DNA of 8,476 nucleotides from assembly GCA_022712735.1 (NCBI GenBank), contig JAFLKA010000364.1, forward strand, positions 1 to 8,476, read 5' to 3'. Shown here one piece after another: positions 1 to 6,163 of this stretch; positions within the stretch are counted from its first letter, which is position 1, and each line of letters starts with the position of its first letter. Below the pieces are notes generated by a model. The model was given only the letters and a program-made list of their open reading frames with translations. It searched no databases and was not told the DNA's origin. Source of the stretch: Marinosulfonomonas sp. GTDB lineage: Bacteria > Pseudomonadota > Alphaproteobacteria > Rhodobacterales > Rhodobacteraceae. A program made the position numbers and the translations under genes.

Positions 1-72
1 GGAAGTTCAGGACCGGAAGACGCGCTGATGTTAATGCACAAAGAGGGCCGCCGCTGGCGGGAGATATCGTAA
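1..72 (+). CDS. zwf: Glucose-6-phosphate 1-dehydrogenase, C-terminal end (partial)
   Basis: Only the last 23 codons and the TAA stop (70-72) are inside the window; the reading frame starts at base 1. The visible tail reads GPEDALMLMHKEGRRWREIS. It resembles the ending of bacterial glucose-6-phosphate dehydrogenases, where a Gly-Pro-x-(E/A)-x-D/A-x-x-L segment is followed by a charged stretch containing G-R-x-W. The enzyme oxidises glucose-6-phosphate to 6-phosphogluconolactone with reduction of NADP+ in the cytoplasm. The next gene encodes the lactonase that acts on this product and starts on the base after the stop, which strongly supports the call. The catalytic and coenzyme-binding regions lie outside the window, so the assignment rests on the tail and the context. 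Confidence 0.85.
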   Translation, partial: GSSGPEDALMLMHKEGRRWREIS

Positions 73-747
73 ATGAAAAAGATCAAATACCCCGATACCG
101 AAATGATGGCGATGGATCTGGCCGATATTCTGGCCAGCGAAATTAATAATGCCCTCCACAATAAGGACCGCGTCACGCTGGTCGTGCCCGGTGGCACCAC
201 GCCGGGGCCGATATTCGACATCTTGTGTGGCGTGCATCTGGACTGGGACCGCGTCAATATCATGCTGACCGATGAACGTTGGGTGCCCGAAACCTCGGAC
301 CGCTCCAACACCCGCCTGCTGCGCGAACGCCTGCTGGTGGATCAGGCCGCGGCGGCCACTTATATCCCGCTGTATAAAGACGCCGACAGTATCGAGGCGG
401 CGTTGCCCGACCTGTCGGGTGCCATCGGTCCATTGCTGCCGATTGACATTCTGTTGCTTGGCATGGGCGAAGACATGCACACAGCGTCCCTGTTTCCCGG
501 GGCAGACAATCTGGCACAAGCGTTTGATGCGCATGCACCTCTGTTGCTGGCGATGCGGGCCAAGGGCGCGGACGAGCCACGGGTGACCCTGACTGCCCCC
601 GTGCTGCGTGGTGCGATGTCGACGCATGTGGTGTTCACCGGCAAGACCAAACACAAGGCGGTGAAAGAGGCACGCAAGATCAACGACCCGATGGTTGCGC
701 CGATTTCGGCGTTCCTGAAGGGATCAACCGTGCATTGGGCCCCTTGA
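73..747 (+). CDS. pgl: 6-phosphogluconolactonase
   Basis: A 224-residue cytoplasmic enzyme that hydrolyses 6-phospho-D-glucono-1,5-lactone to 6-phosphogluconate. Family landmarks are present in order: a phosphate-binding [15 protein letters not shown] near residues 37-51, the [18 protein letters not shown] block at 66-83, and the [19 protein letters not shown] block at 125-143. H136 in the last block matches the family's catalytic histidine. That block usually reads G-x-D-G-H; here a methionine replaces the second glycine, which I take as family variation. The length is normal for the DevB/Pgl type. ATG 73 directly follows the zwf TAA, and a GGGAG at 59-63 inside zwf sits 9 bases upstream, so this start is well supported. 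The gene lies between zwf and pgi and is almost certainly co-transcribed and translationally coupled with them. Confidence 0.95.
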   Translation: MKKIKYPDTEMMAMDLADILASEINNALHNKDRVTLVVPGGTTPGPIFDILCGVHLDWDRVNIMLTDERWVPETSDRSNTRLLRERLLVDQAAAATYIPLYKDADSIEAALPDLSGAIGPLLPIDILLLGMGEDMHTASLFPGADNLAQAFDAHAPLLLAMRAKGADEPRVTLTAPVLRGAMSTHVVFTGKTKHKAVKEARKINDPMVAPISAFLKGSTVHWAP

Positions 748-2354
748 TGGGGGTTTGGGAAAAACTCTCTAAAACGCAAGCCGAGGTTAGTGATCGCGCG
801 ATCCTAGCGTTGTTTGAGGATAGCGGGCGGGCGGGGGCGTTTTCGACCCGTCTGGGCGATATGCTGTTTGATTACTCCAAGACCAATATTGATAGTGATG
901 CGCTGGCGCTGTTGCTGGAGCTGGCCATGGAGGCCAACGTGACGGGGCGTCGTGATGCGATGTTTGCTGGTGAAGTGATCAACGAAACCGAAGGTCGCGC
1001 GGTATTGCACACGGCGCTGCGCAATCTGGATGGTGCGGCAGTGATGGTGGACGGGGCGGACGTGATGCCAGATGTATTGGCCACACTGAAGCGGATGGAA
1101 ACGTTTGCCAATGACGTGCGGGCGGGCCGTATCGCAGGGCAGGGTGGTGCGATCACCGATGTGGTGAATATCGGCATTGGTGGTTCGGACCTTGGCCCTG
1201 CGATGGCAACGCTGGCGCTTGCGCCATATCACGATGGGCCGCGCACGCATTTTGTGTCGAACGTCGATGGGGCGCATATTGGCGACACCCTTCGTGGGCT
1301 TGACCCTGCAACGACGCTGGTGATTGTGGCCTCGAAAACTTTTACCACAATTGAAACCATGACAAATGCGCAGACCGCCCGCGATTGGTTGGCCGCATCG
1401 GTGGATGATCCGGCGGCGCAATTCGCGGCGTTGTCATCTGCCGAGGAAAAGACCGGCACATTCGGCATTCCGCCTGAACGGGTGTTCGGTTTTGAGGACT
1501 GGGTCGGCGGGCGCTATTCCCTGTGGGGACCGATCGGGATGAGCATTATGCTTGCCATTGGCCCCGAGAATTTCCGCGATTTTCTGCGCGGCGCTGCCGC
1601 AATGGATGAGCATTTCCGCACCGCAGACCTTTCGCATAACATGCCGGTCCTGCTGGCGCTTGTCGGCATCTGGCACCACCAGATTTGCGGCTATGCCACT
1701 CGCGCTGTGCTGCCCTATGATCAACGCCTGTCACGGCTGCCGGCCTATTTCCAGCAGTTGGAAATGGAGAGCAACGGTAAATCCGTGGCGATGGATGGCA
1801 GCGCCTTGACCCGTTCCAGCGGCCCTGTTGTTTGGGGCGAGCCGGGCACCAACGGGCAGCACGCGTTCTACCAGTTGATCCATCAGGGATGCGATGTTGT
1901 GCCGTGCGACTTCATGGTTGCCGCACAGGGGTTTGAGCCTGACCTTGCGCATCAACACCAGCTGTTGCTGGCCAACTGTCTGGCCCAGTCCGAGGCCCTG
2001 ATGCGGGGCCGCTCGCTGGATGTGGCCCGCGAGATGATGGCGGCCAAAGGGCTGACTGGGGTTGATCTGGAACGCCAAGCCCGTCACCGTGTATTTGCCG
2101 GAAACCGGCCGTCAACCACGCTGATCTATCCCAAACTGACACCCTATGTGTTGGGCCAGATCATCGCGCTCTACGAGCACCGCGTGTTCGTTGAAGGGGT
2201 GATCTTGGGCCTGAACTCCTATGACCAATGGGGGGTGGAACTGGGCAAGGAGTTGGCCACCGCGCTTACGCCTGTTGTGGCGGGGGACGAGAGTACCGAG
2301 GGCAAAGATGGATCGACCGGAATGCTGGTGGATTACATTCACAAATCACGCTGA
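747..2354 (+). CDS. pgi: Glucose-6-phosphate isomerase
   Basis: A 535-residue phosphoglucose isomerase that interconverts glucose-6-phosphate and fructose-6-phosphate in the cytoplasm. Both classical signatures are visible: [14 protein letters not shown] at residues 251-264, and the C-terminal [12 protein letters not shown] ending at K501. The catalytic set is intact by comparison with E. coli Pgi: E341 in MESNGK, H372 in GTNGQHAF, and K501; the spacing between them is nearly that of E355, H386 and K514. I chose ATG 747, which overlaps the last base of the pgl TGA (a TGATG junction typical of translational coupling). A TTG at 735 in the same frame would add four residues and lies inside pgl. 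No strong Shine-Dalgarno sequence precedes 747, which fits coupled translation. In this operon Pgi lets fructose-6-phosphate enter the zwf/pgl branch. No clear terminator follows. Confidence 0.96.
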   Translation: MGVWEKLSKTQAEVSDRAILALFEDSGRAGAFSTRLGDMLFDYSKTNIDSDALALLLELAMEANVTGRRDAMFAGEVINETEGRAVLHTALRNLDGAAVMVDGADVMPDVLATLKRMETFANDVRAGRIAGQGGAITDVVNIGIGGSDLGPAMATLALAPYHDGPRTHFVSNVDGAHIGDTLRGLDPATTLVIVASKTFTTIETMTNAQTARDWLAASVDDPAAQFAALSSAEEKTGTFGIPPERVFGFEDWVGGRYSLWGPIGMSIMLAIGPENFRDFLRGAAAMDEHFRTADLSHNMPVLLALVGIWHHQICGYATRAVLPYDQRLSRLPAYFQQLEMESNGKSVAMDGSALTRSSGPVVWGEPGTNGQHAFYQLIHQGCDVVPCDFMVAAQGFEPDLAHQHQLLLANCLAQSEALMRGRSLDVAREMMAAKGLTGVDLERQARHRVFAGNRPSTTLIYPKLTPYVLGQIIALYEHRVFVEGVILGLNSYDQWGVELGKELATALTPVVAGDESTEGKDGSTGMLVDYIHKSR

Positions 2355-2418
2355 GGGACGTAGGGTGGGCGTTCAGAGCGCGCGAGAGGCACGCTCGACG
2401 ATATCTTCGATCCGGATT

Positions 2419-2447
2419 TTGCCACACGTCTAGATTTGAAGTATAAA
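2419..2447 (+). promoter_or_regulatory. Candidate sigma-70 promoter for the DUF1194 gene
   Basis: A TTGCCA hexamer (2419-2424) and a TATAAA hexamer (2442-2447) are separated by exactly 17 bases, close to the sigma-70 consensus. Transcription would be expected to start about seven bases after the -10 box, around 2454, which is the A of the DUF1194 start codon. That predicts a leaderless or nearly leaderless mRNA. It is a prediction from hexamers only. The alternative is read-through from pgi, using the AAAGG at 2445-2449 as a closely spaced ribosome binding site. Confidence 0.45.
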
Positions 2448-2453
2448 GGCACG

Positions 2454-3149
2454 ATGCGTATCACTAAAAAACCTTGTTTATTGACGGGTGTATTAATGCT
2501 GGGCGCGGTGTTTTTGCCGTCCGGCATTTCGGCTTGCGGGTTGGCATTGCTGTTGGCAATGGATGTGTCGTTATCGATTGACGAGGCCGAGTATCAGTTG
2601 CAATCGGGCGGCATGGCAAAAGCGCTGCAACAAGAGGATGTGCAGCGGGTGATCGGGGCTGTACCCGGTGGTGTGGCGATGTCCGTGCTGCAATGGTCCG
2701 GCAGCGATGAGCAGTTTGTGGCGATCCCGTGGACATTAATCAGTGATCCGGCTGAAATAGACAGATTTGCGGCAGAAATCACATCAATGCCGCGTATGTT
2801 CACCGGCGATACAGCGCCTGGATCAGCTTTGGAATATGGTGTGCTGCTACATGACGCCAACCCCTGGACTTGCGCACGATTGACGATTGATATGTCGGGG
2901 GATGGCTCGCAAAATTCCGGACGCGATACTGTGGTCGCTGCGAAGTTGGCGGTGGATTACGGCATTACCGTGAATGGTCTGGCAATTCTGGGCAGTGATC
3001 GCGGGGTGGAGCAGTTCTTCTTGCAGAATATCGTACGCGGGCCGAAAGCTTTTCTTGAATCCACGAACGGGTTTGCCGATTTCGAGGCGGCATTTCACAA
3101 GAAATTGTTGCGGGAAGTGCCGATAACCTTGGCTGAAATGGCGCGCTGA
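2454..3149 (+). CDS. DUF1194 family exported von Willebrand A protein
   Basis: A 231-residue secreted protein. Residues 1-27 form a signal peptide (basic N-terminus, then LLTGVLMLGAVFLPSG) ending in I-S-A-C28, which fits a lipobox and suggests a possible lipoprotein. In this family, however, a cysteine just before the VWA strand is common and could instead pair with C140. The mature part is one VWA-like domain: a metal-site motif D37-V-S39-L-S41, the strand SVLQWSG at 77-83, and the IDMSGDG motif at 145-151. This is the arrangement I recognise from DUF1194 proteins of Rhodobacterales and Rhizobiales. The molecular function is unknown; VWA domains usually mediate metal-dependent protein binding. 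I prefer ATG 2454 to an in-frame TTG at 2436 because it starts at the basic n-region. The gene converges on the tRNA, with 15 bases between them. Confidence 0.85.
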   Translation: MRITKKPCLLTGVLMLGAVFLPSGISACGLALLLAMDVSLSIDEAEYQLQSGGMAKALQQEDVQRVIGAVPGGVAMSVLQWSGSDEQFVAIPWTLISDPAEIDRFAAEITSMPRMFTGDTAPGSALEYGVLLHDANPWTCARLTIDMSGDGSQNSGRDTVVAAKLAVDYGITVNGLAILGSDRGVEQFFLQNIVRGPKAFLESTNGFADFEAAFHKKLLREVPITLAEMAR

Positions 3150-3164
3150 TAAGGTTTTGTTGAC

Positions 3165-3238
3165 TGGAGCGGGTGAAGGGAATCGAACCCTCGTATTCAG
3201 CTTGGGAAGCTGCTGCTCTACCATTGAGCTACACCCGC
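3165..3238 (-). tRNA. tRNA-Gly (anticodon CCC), CCA encoded
   Basis: The minus strand from 3238 to 3165 folds into a standard cloverleaf. The acceptor arms are GCGGGTG and CACCCGC, the D stem is GCTC/GAGC with a 7-base loop, and the anticodon loop is TTCCCAA. The variable loop has 4 bases, and the T arm GAGGG-TTCGATT-CCCTT includes one G-T pair. The anticodon CCC lies at 3204-3206 on the plus strand as GGG, so the tRNA reads GGG glycine codons. The discriminator is T, and the terminal CCA is encoded (3165-3167 on the plus strand as TGG). The closing pair of the anticodon stem (27-43) is a G-A mismatch; I recall the same in related alphaproteobacterial tRNAs, so I do not take it as a sign of a pseudogene. 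Confidence 0.96.
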
Positions 3239-3249
3239 GTCTAAGTGAT

Positions 3250-3278
3250 CAGGTAATTGCGATCACACATTTCGTCAA
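3250..3278 (-). promoter_or_regulatory. Candidate promoter for tRNA-Gly
   Basis: On the minus strand a good -35 hexamer, TTGACG (3278-3273), is followed after 17 bases by TACCTG (3255-3250), a poor -10 match. The tRNA starts 11 bases further on, so the implied 5' leader would be only about five bases, which is plausible for a tRNA gene. The good -35, the spacing and the position support it; the weak -10 does not. Read-through from the ASKHA gene upstream is an alternative. Confidence 0.35.
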
Positions 3279-3349
3279 GCCGCTTATCGGGCCTTTCAGC
3301 CCTCTGCGCTGGGGATCAGCGAAAAGCGACCATCGAGAGCGATGAGCCG

Positions 3350-5386
3350 CTACCTTCGCCGCCGCCTGCGTCTGCCACCATCACCGCCGCCTGTGTTGAA
3401 ATTCACATCGGGCAGGGTGATGTGGGTTTCCAAAATAGGGAAGGGTTCCGCCGAATTGGGGATCGCCGAGGCGTTGACGAAATGCTCTTGAAAGCGCGGC
3501 TCGATTGCGGTTTCGATCTTGTGGATTTCCCGCACGGTTTGTTCAATCTCGGCGCGGGCGGACCGGTTCAGCAGGGCAATCCGCGCCCCCGTGCCAGCGG
3601 CGTTGCCAGCCGACGTGACCTTGTCCAGCACACAGTCAGGGATCATCCCCAGCACCATCGCGTGTTTGGGCGAGATATGGGCGCCGAACGCACCCGCCAG
3701 CACGATGCGATCCACCGTATCGACCTCGAATTTATCCATCAACAGGCGGGCACCGGAATAAAGCGCGGCCTTGGCCATCTGGATTTCGCGGATGTCGCGG
3801 TTGGTGACGGTGATCACGGGCCCATCATCGGCCGAGCCATCCCAAACCATGTAGGAATTGGTGCGCCCGTCGGCAAAGCAGCGCGTGGTGCCGGTCTGCT
3901 CGGCCGATCCAATCAGGCCGGGGCCATCAACAATGCCCGCCATGCGCATTTCGGCCACCAGCTCGATGATGCCGGAGCCGCAAATGCCGGTCACGCCGGT
4001 GGTAGCGATGGCGGTATCGAAGCCGTCTTCGTCCGACCACAGGTCCGATCCGATCACCTGAAAGCGCGGCTCTTTGGTGACGGGGTCAATGGTGACATGT
4101 TCAATCGCGCCCGGGGCGGCGCGTTGGCCGGAACTGATCTGTGCGCCCTCGAATGCGGGGCCGGTGGGGGACGAACATGCCAGCACGCGCTCCTTGTTCC
4201 CGAGCAGCAATTCGGCGTTGGTGCCAACGTCCACCACCAGCACCAGATCGTCGGATTTGTCCGGTGCTTCCGACAGGGCCACCGCCGCCGCATCGGCCCC
4301 GACATGGCCCGCGATGCAGGGCAGGATGTAGGTGCGGGTTTCAGGGTGCAGGTTTAGGCCCAGATCACTGGCTTTCAGGCGCAGCGCGTCGGATGTGGCC
4401 AGCGCAAAGGGCGCTTGGCCCAGCTCATAGGGATCAATGCCCAAAAACAGGTGGTGCATGACGGGGTTGCAGACGAATACTGTGTCCAGAATATGTAATT
4501 TGTCGATCTCGGCCTCGAACGCTATCTGGTCAAACAGCGTGTTCATACCTTCACGCACGGCGCGGGTCATTTCCTGCGCTCCGCCCTCGTTCATCATGCC
4601 GTAGGACACGCGGCTCATCAGGTCTTCACCAAAGCGGATTTGCGGGTTCATGATGCCGCTAGATGCCGTGACCTCGCCGGTTTGCAGATCGCACAGGTGG
4701 GCTGCGATGGTGGTGGAGCCGAGGTCAACGGCAAGGCCATAGATCGGGTCATCGAAGAAACCGGACCACAGGCGCAGGATGGTGTGGGGGGCATCATCAG
4801 TCGCTTGATGCAGGGCGACGGTGACTTTCCACTCGCCTTTGCGCAGGATGGATTGCAGGGAGGTCAGGACCGACAGATCGGCGCTGATCTCGCCCAGCTT
4901 CCACTGGGTTTTCAGCGCTGTGATCAGCCGTTCCAGATCACCGGAGGGATCAACCATATCGGGTTGCTCGACCTCGACATAATACAGATGCACGGTCGGG
5001 TTCAGGGTGATGTCGCGGGCCTCGGCCCGTTTGCGCACCACCTGTTTGTGGACCTGGCTTTCGGGGGGCACGTCAATCACCACGTCGGCCTCGATTTTCG
5101 CCTGACAGCCCAGACGCCGCCCGTCAATCAGCCCGCGAATGGACTTGTAACGCTCCTCGACGCTGTTCCATTCCGACAGCGCGTCCTTGGACACGCTGAC
5201 GCCGTGTTTGGGGAATTCGCCGTAAGCTGGCGTGATCTGGCAGCGCGAACAAATCCCGCGCCCGCCGCAGACCGAGTCCAGATCGACGCCCAACTGGCGG
5301 GCGGCGGTCAGAACGGGGGTGCCAACGGCAAAATTGCCCCGCTTGCCGGAGGGGGTGAAGATCACCAGAGGGTCGGATTTTGTCAT
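3350..5386 (-). CDS. [2Fe-2S]/ASKHA protein, DUF4445 family (RACo/RamA-type corrinoid activase-like)
   Basis: A 678-residue cytoplasmic protein. The N-terminus is a plant-type ferredoxin domain with C40-x5-C46-x2-C49 (SVCGGRGICSRC) and a fourth cysteine, C94, in RRLGCQAKI. After a linker comes an ASKHA-type nucleotide-binding region with YGLAVDLGSTTIAAHL at 216-231, LVVDVGTNAELLL at 383-395, TGICGSGIIEL at 466-476 and AGNAAGTGARIALL at 593-606. This architecture matches RACo and RamA-like proteins, which use ATP and a low-potential Fe-S centre to re-reduce corrinoid proteins of methyl transfer. RamA's C-terminal ferredoxin-like clusters are absent, so it is closer to RACo. The tail is glycine-rich and ends in seven arginines. 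No corrinoid protein or methyltransferase is adjacent, so its partner is unknown. I chose ATG 5386; an in-frame ATG at 5446 would add 20 residues that do not look like domain sequence. Confidence 0.88.
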   Translation of the reverse strand: MTKSDPLVIFTPSGKRGNFAVGTPVLTAARQLGVDLDSVCGGRGICSRCQITPAYGEFPKHGVSVSKDALSEWNSVEERYKSIRGLIDGRRLGCQAKIEADVVIDVPPESQVHKQVVRKRAEARDITLNPTVHLYYVEVEQPDMVDPSGDLERLITALKTQWKLGEISADLSVLTSLQSILRKGEWKVTVALHQATDDAPHTILRLWSGFFDDPIYGLAVDLGSTTIAAHLCDLQTGEVTASSGIMNPQIRFGEDLMSRVSYGMMNEGGAQEMTRAVREGMNTLFDQIAFEAEIDKLHILDTVFVCNPVMHHLFLGIDPYELGQAPFALATSDALRLKASDLGLNLHPETRTYILPCIAGHVGADAAAVALSEAPDKSDDLVLVVDVGTNAELLLGNKERVLACSSPTGPAFEGAQISSGQRAAPGAIEHVTIDPVTKEPRFQVIGSDLWSDEDGFDTAIATTGVTGICGSGIIELVAEMRMAGIVDGPGLIGSAEQTGTTRCFADGRTNSYMVWDGSADDGPVITVTNRDIREIQMAKAALYSGARLLMDKFEVDTVDRIVLAGAFGAHISPKHAMVLGMIPDCVLDKVTSAGNAAGTGARIALLNRSARAEIEQTVREIHKIETAIEPRFQEHFVNASAIPNSAEPFPILETHITLPDVNFNTGGGDGGRRRRRRR

Positions 5387-5418
5387 GGTTGCGCGCCTGT
5401 CTGCCTGTTTCCCATTCC

Positions 5419-5446
5419 CTTTTAATGGGTCAGGGCCAAGGTGCAA
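5419..5446 (-). promoter_or_regulatory. Weak candidate promoter for the ASKHA gene
   Basis: In the 126-base gap upstream of the ASKHA gene, the minus strand carries TTGCAC (5446-5441), a 16-base spacer and TAAAAG (5424-5419). Both hexamers are imperfect, and nothing else in the gap looks better. The position, 33 bases before the ATG, is reasonable. Transcription from the upstream membrane-protein gene is also possible, since I see no good terminator between them; the AACC/GGTT hairpin near 5500-5510 is only four base pairs. Confidence 0.25.
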
Positions 5447-5512
5447 TGCTCAAGCGCGACGAAGAGGGGGTGAGGAGCGGCAGAGGTGTAAAAACGAGAA
5501 ACCAGCGGTTAG

Positions 5513-6046
5513 CTATAGTTGCATCAAATATCTGTACAAAAAGCACAAGCCAACACTGGAAAAAATTACTGGGGCAAAACAGTTTGTTACAATAGTTGCC
5601 CAACTTTTCACTCTCGTGAAATTTCTTTTGTAGTCAGAAGTAATGATGTCGTTCTGCCAGTTTATGTTTTCTTGTTCTCCCGAAAGGTCTCCGCGCCTAG
5701 AATCGTTAGCGCCCCTTTTTTCATATTCGTCGCTGATGTCTTTTTCTGAAAACCCAAGTATTTCCCCTGTGGTTCTACTGGTTTTCCACTTTATCATGTC
5801 AGGGAGGTAGCTACCAAATATTTCCAAACCGGCACTGACTAAAAAAGTCAAAAGAAAGAGTAGGGTAGCCCAAAAAATGAACCATCCTAATATTTTTTGA
5901 TTACCTGAAAAATCCAAACCTATTAATGTTAACTTACTGGGTAAAGCCTCGGTTAATCCGATAAATAATGAAATACTTGAAAATACCACAAGTTTGGATT
6001 TGAGACGACGAACGTCTTCGCTGAATGAAAGTAATTGCTTTTCCAT
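5513..6046 (-). CDS. Hypothetical three-helix membrane protein
   Basis: A 177-residue protein that I do not recognise as a named family. Three hydrophobic segments are visible: about 18-35 (KLVVFSSISLFIGLTEAL), 52-74 (ILGWFIFWATLLFLLTFLVSAGL) and 148-174 (SWATIVTNCFAPVIFSSVGLCFLYRYL). A polar, charged stretch at 85-147 lies between the second and third segments and is rich in Asp, Glu, Lys and Arg. It is presumably cytoplasmic or periplasmic, depending on topology. There is no signal peptide and no catalytic motif. The start ATG 6046 has an AGGA 10 bases upstream. Codon use and composition are AT-rich, unlike the neighbours, which suggests acquisition by transfer. The open frame, start signal and coherent membrane pattern argue that it is a real gene. 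A role in stress, phage exclusion or transport would be guesswork. Confidence 0.75.
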   Translation of the reverse strand: MEKQLLSFSEDVRRLKSKLVVFSSISLFIGLTEALPSKLTLIGLDFSGNQKILGWFIFWATLLFLLTFLVSAGLEIFGSYLPDMIKWKTSRTTGEILGFSEKDISDEYEKRGANDSRRGDLSGEQENINWQNDIITSDYKRNFTRVKSWATIVTNCFAPVIFSSVGLCFLYRYLMQL

Positions 6047-6089
6047 ATTTTTCTAGTCCTAATCACTAGTCTCAAATTGACTACATCGA

Positions 6090-6118
6090 ACAATATCGTT
6101 TTCAACAGTCGATCACAA
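6090..6118 (-). promoter_or_regulatory. Candidate promoter for the hypothetical membrane protein
   Basis: On the minus strand TTGTGA (6118-6113) and TATTGT (6095-6090) are separated by 17 bases, and the gene starts 43 bases beyond the -10 box. The hexamers are moderate matches, but the spacing and the position in a 117-base gap are good. A short inverted repeat (CTAGT/ACTAG, 6053-6069) overlaps the ribosome-binding region downstream. This suggests that the islet gene carries its own transcription start. Confidence 0.4.
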
Positions 6119-6163
6119 TCAGTGGACTACATGAAACTTTGCGTTAGATTTTTCACCAGCCCA

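Larger units (their letters stand above)
5490..6160. other. AT-rich islet of foreign-looking composition
   Basis: Base composition drops sharply here. I counted 23 G+C of 60 in 5521-5580 and 17 of 60 in 5881-5940, whereas flanking genes are visibly G+C-rich. The change starts just downstream of the membrane-protein stop codon and ends just before the CoA-transferase stop codon, so the islet holds exactly one gene plus its flanks. I found no integrase, transposase or convincing flanking repeat. Recent transfer, or insertion of a single accessory gene, is an inference from composition alone. Confidence 0.7.

Noticed and set aside
31..654. Minus-strand open frame (207 codons) opposite pgl
   Set aside because: It is His/Gln/Arg-rich and shadows a gene with intact catalytic motifs.
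735..746. TTG start for pgi four codons upstream
   Set aside because: ATG 747 gives the usual one-base stop/start overlap and a typical N-terminus; the TTG lies inside pgl and adds no conserved residues.
2370..2420. Possible terminator after pgi
   Set aside because: Only short GAGCG/CGCTC pairing with an 11-base loop and no T-run; not a convincing rho-independent terminator.
3165..3238. tRNA-Gly as an integration site for the AT-rich islet
   Set aside because: The islet begins more than 2 kb away beyond an intact gene, there is no integrase, and I saw no second copy of the tRNA 3' end in the window.
3307..3321. CGCTG/CAGCG hairpin downstream of the activase gene as a terminator
   Set aside because: The stem is only five pairs and is not followed by a T-run in the direction of transcription.
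3257..4357. Long plus-strand open frame (366 codons) opposite the activase gene
   Set aside because: It is antisense to a gene with clear ferredoxin and ASKHA motifs. It is rich in Gly, His, Arg and Ala without a domain, and runs from the tRNA region into the activase. It is a product of high G+C content.
4640..5425. Second long plus-strand open frame (261 codons) opposite the activase N-terminus
   Set aside because: Same reasoning: it mirrors the real gene, shows no family motif and has no convincing ribosome binding site.
5387..5446. Upstream ATG start for the activase gene
   Set aside because: The extra 20 residues are not domain-like, and a start at 5386 places the ferredoxin fold close to the N-terminus as in relatives.
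5500..6160. Short repeats (for example ACCAGC) at both edges of the AT-rich islet
   Set aside because: Six-base matches are expected by chance and are not placed symmetrically, so they are not evidence of a target-site duplication.
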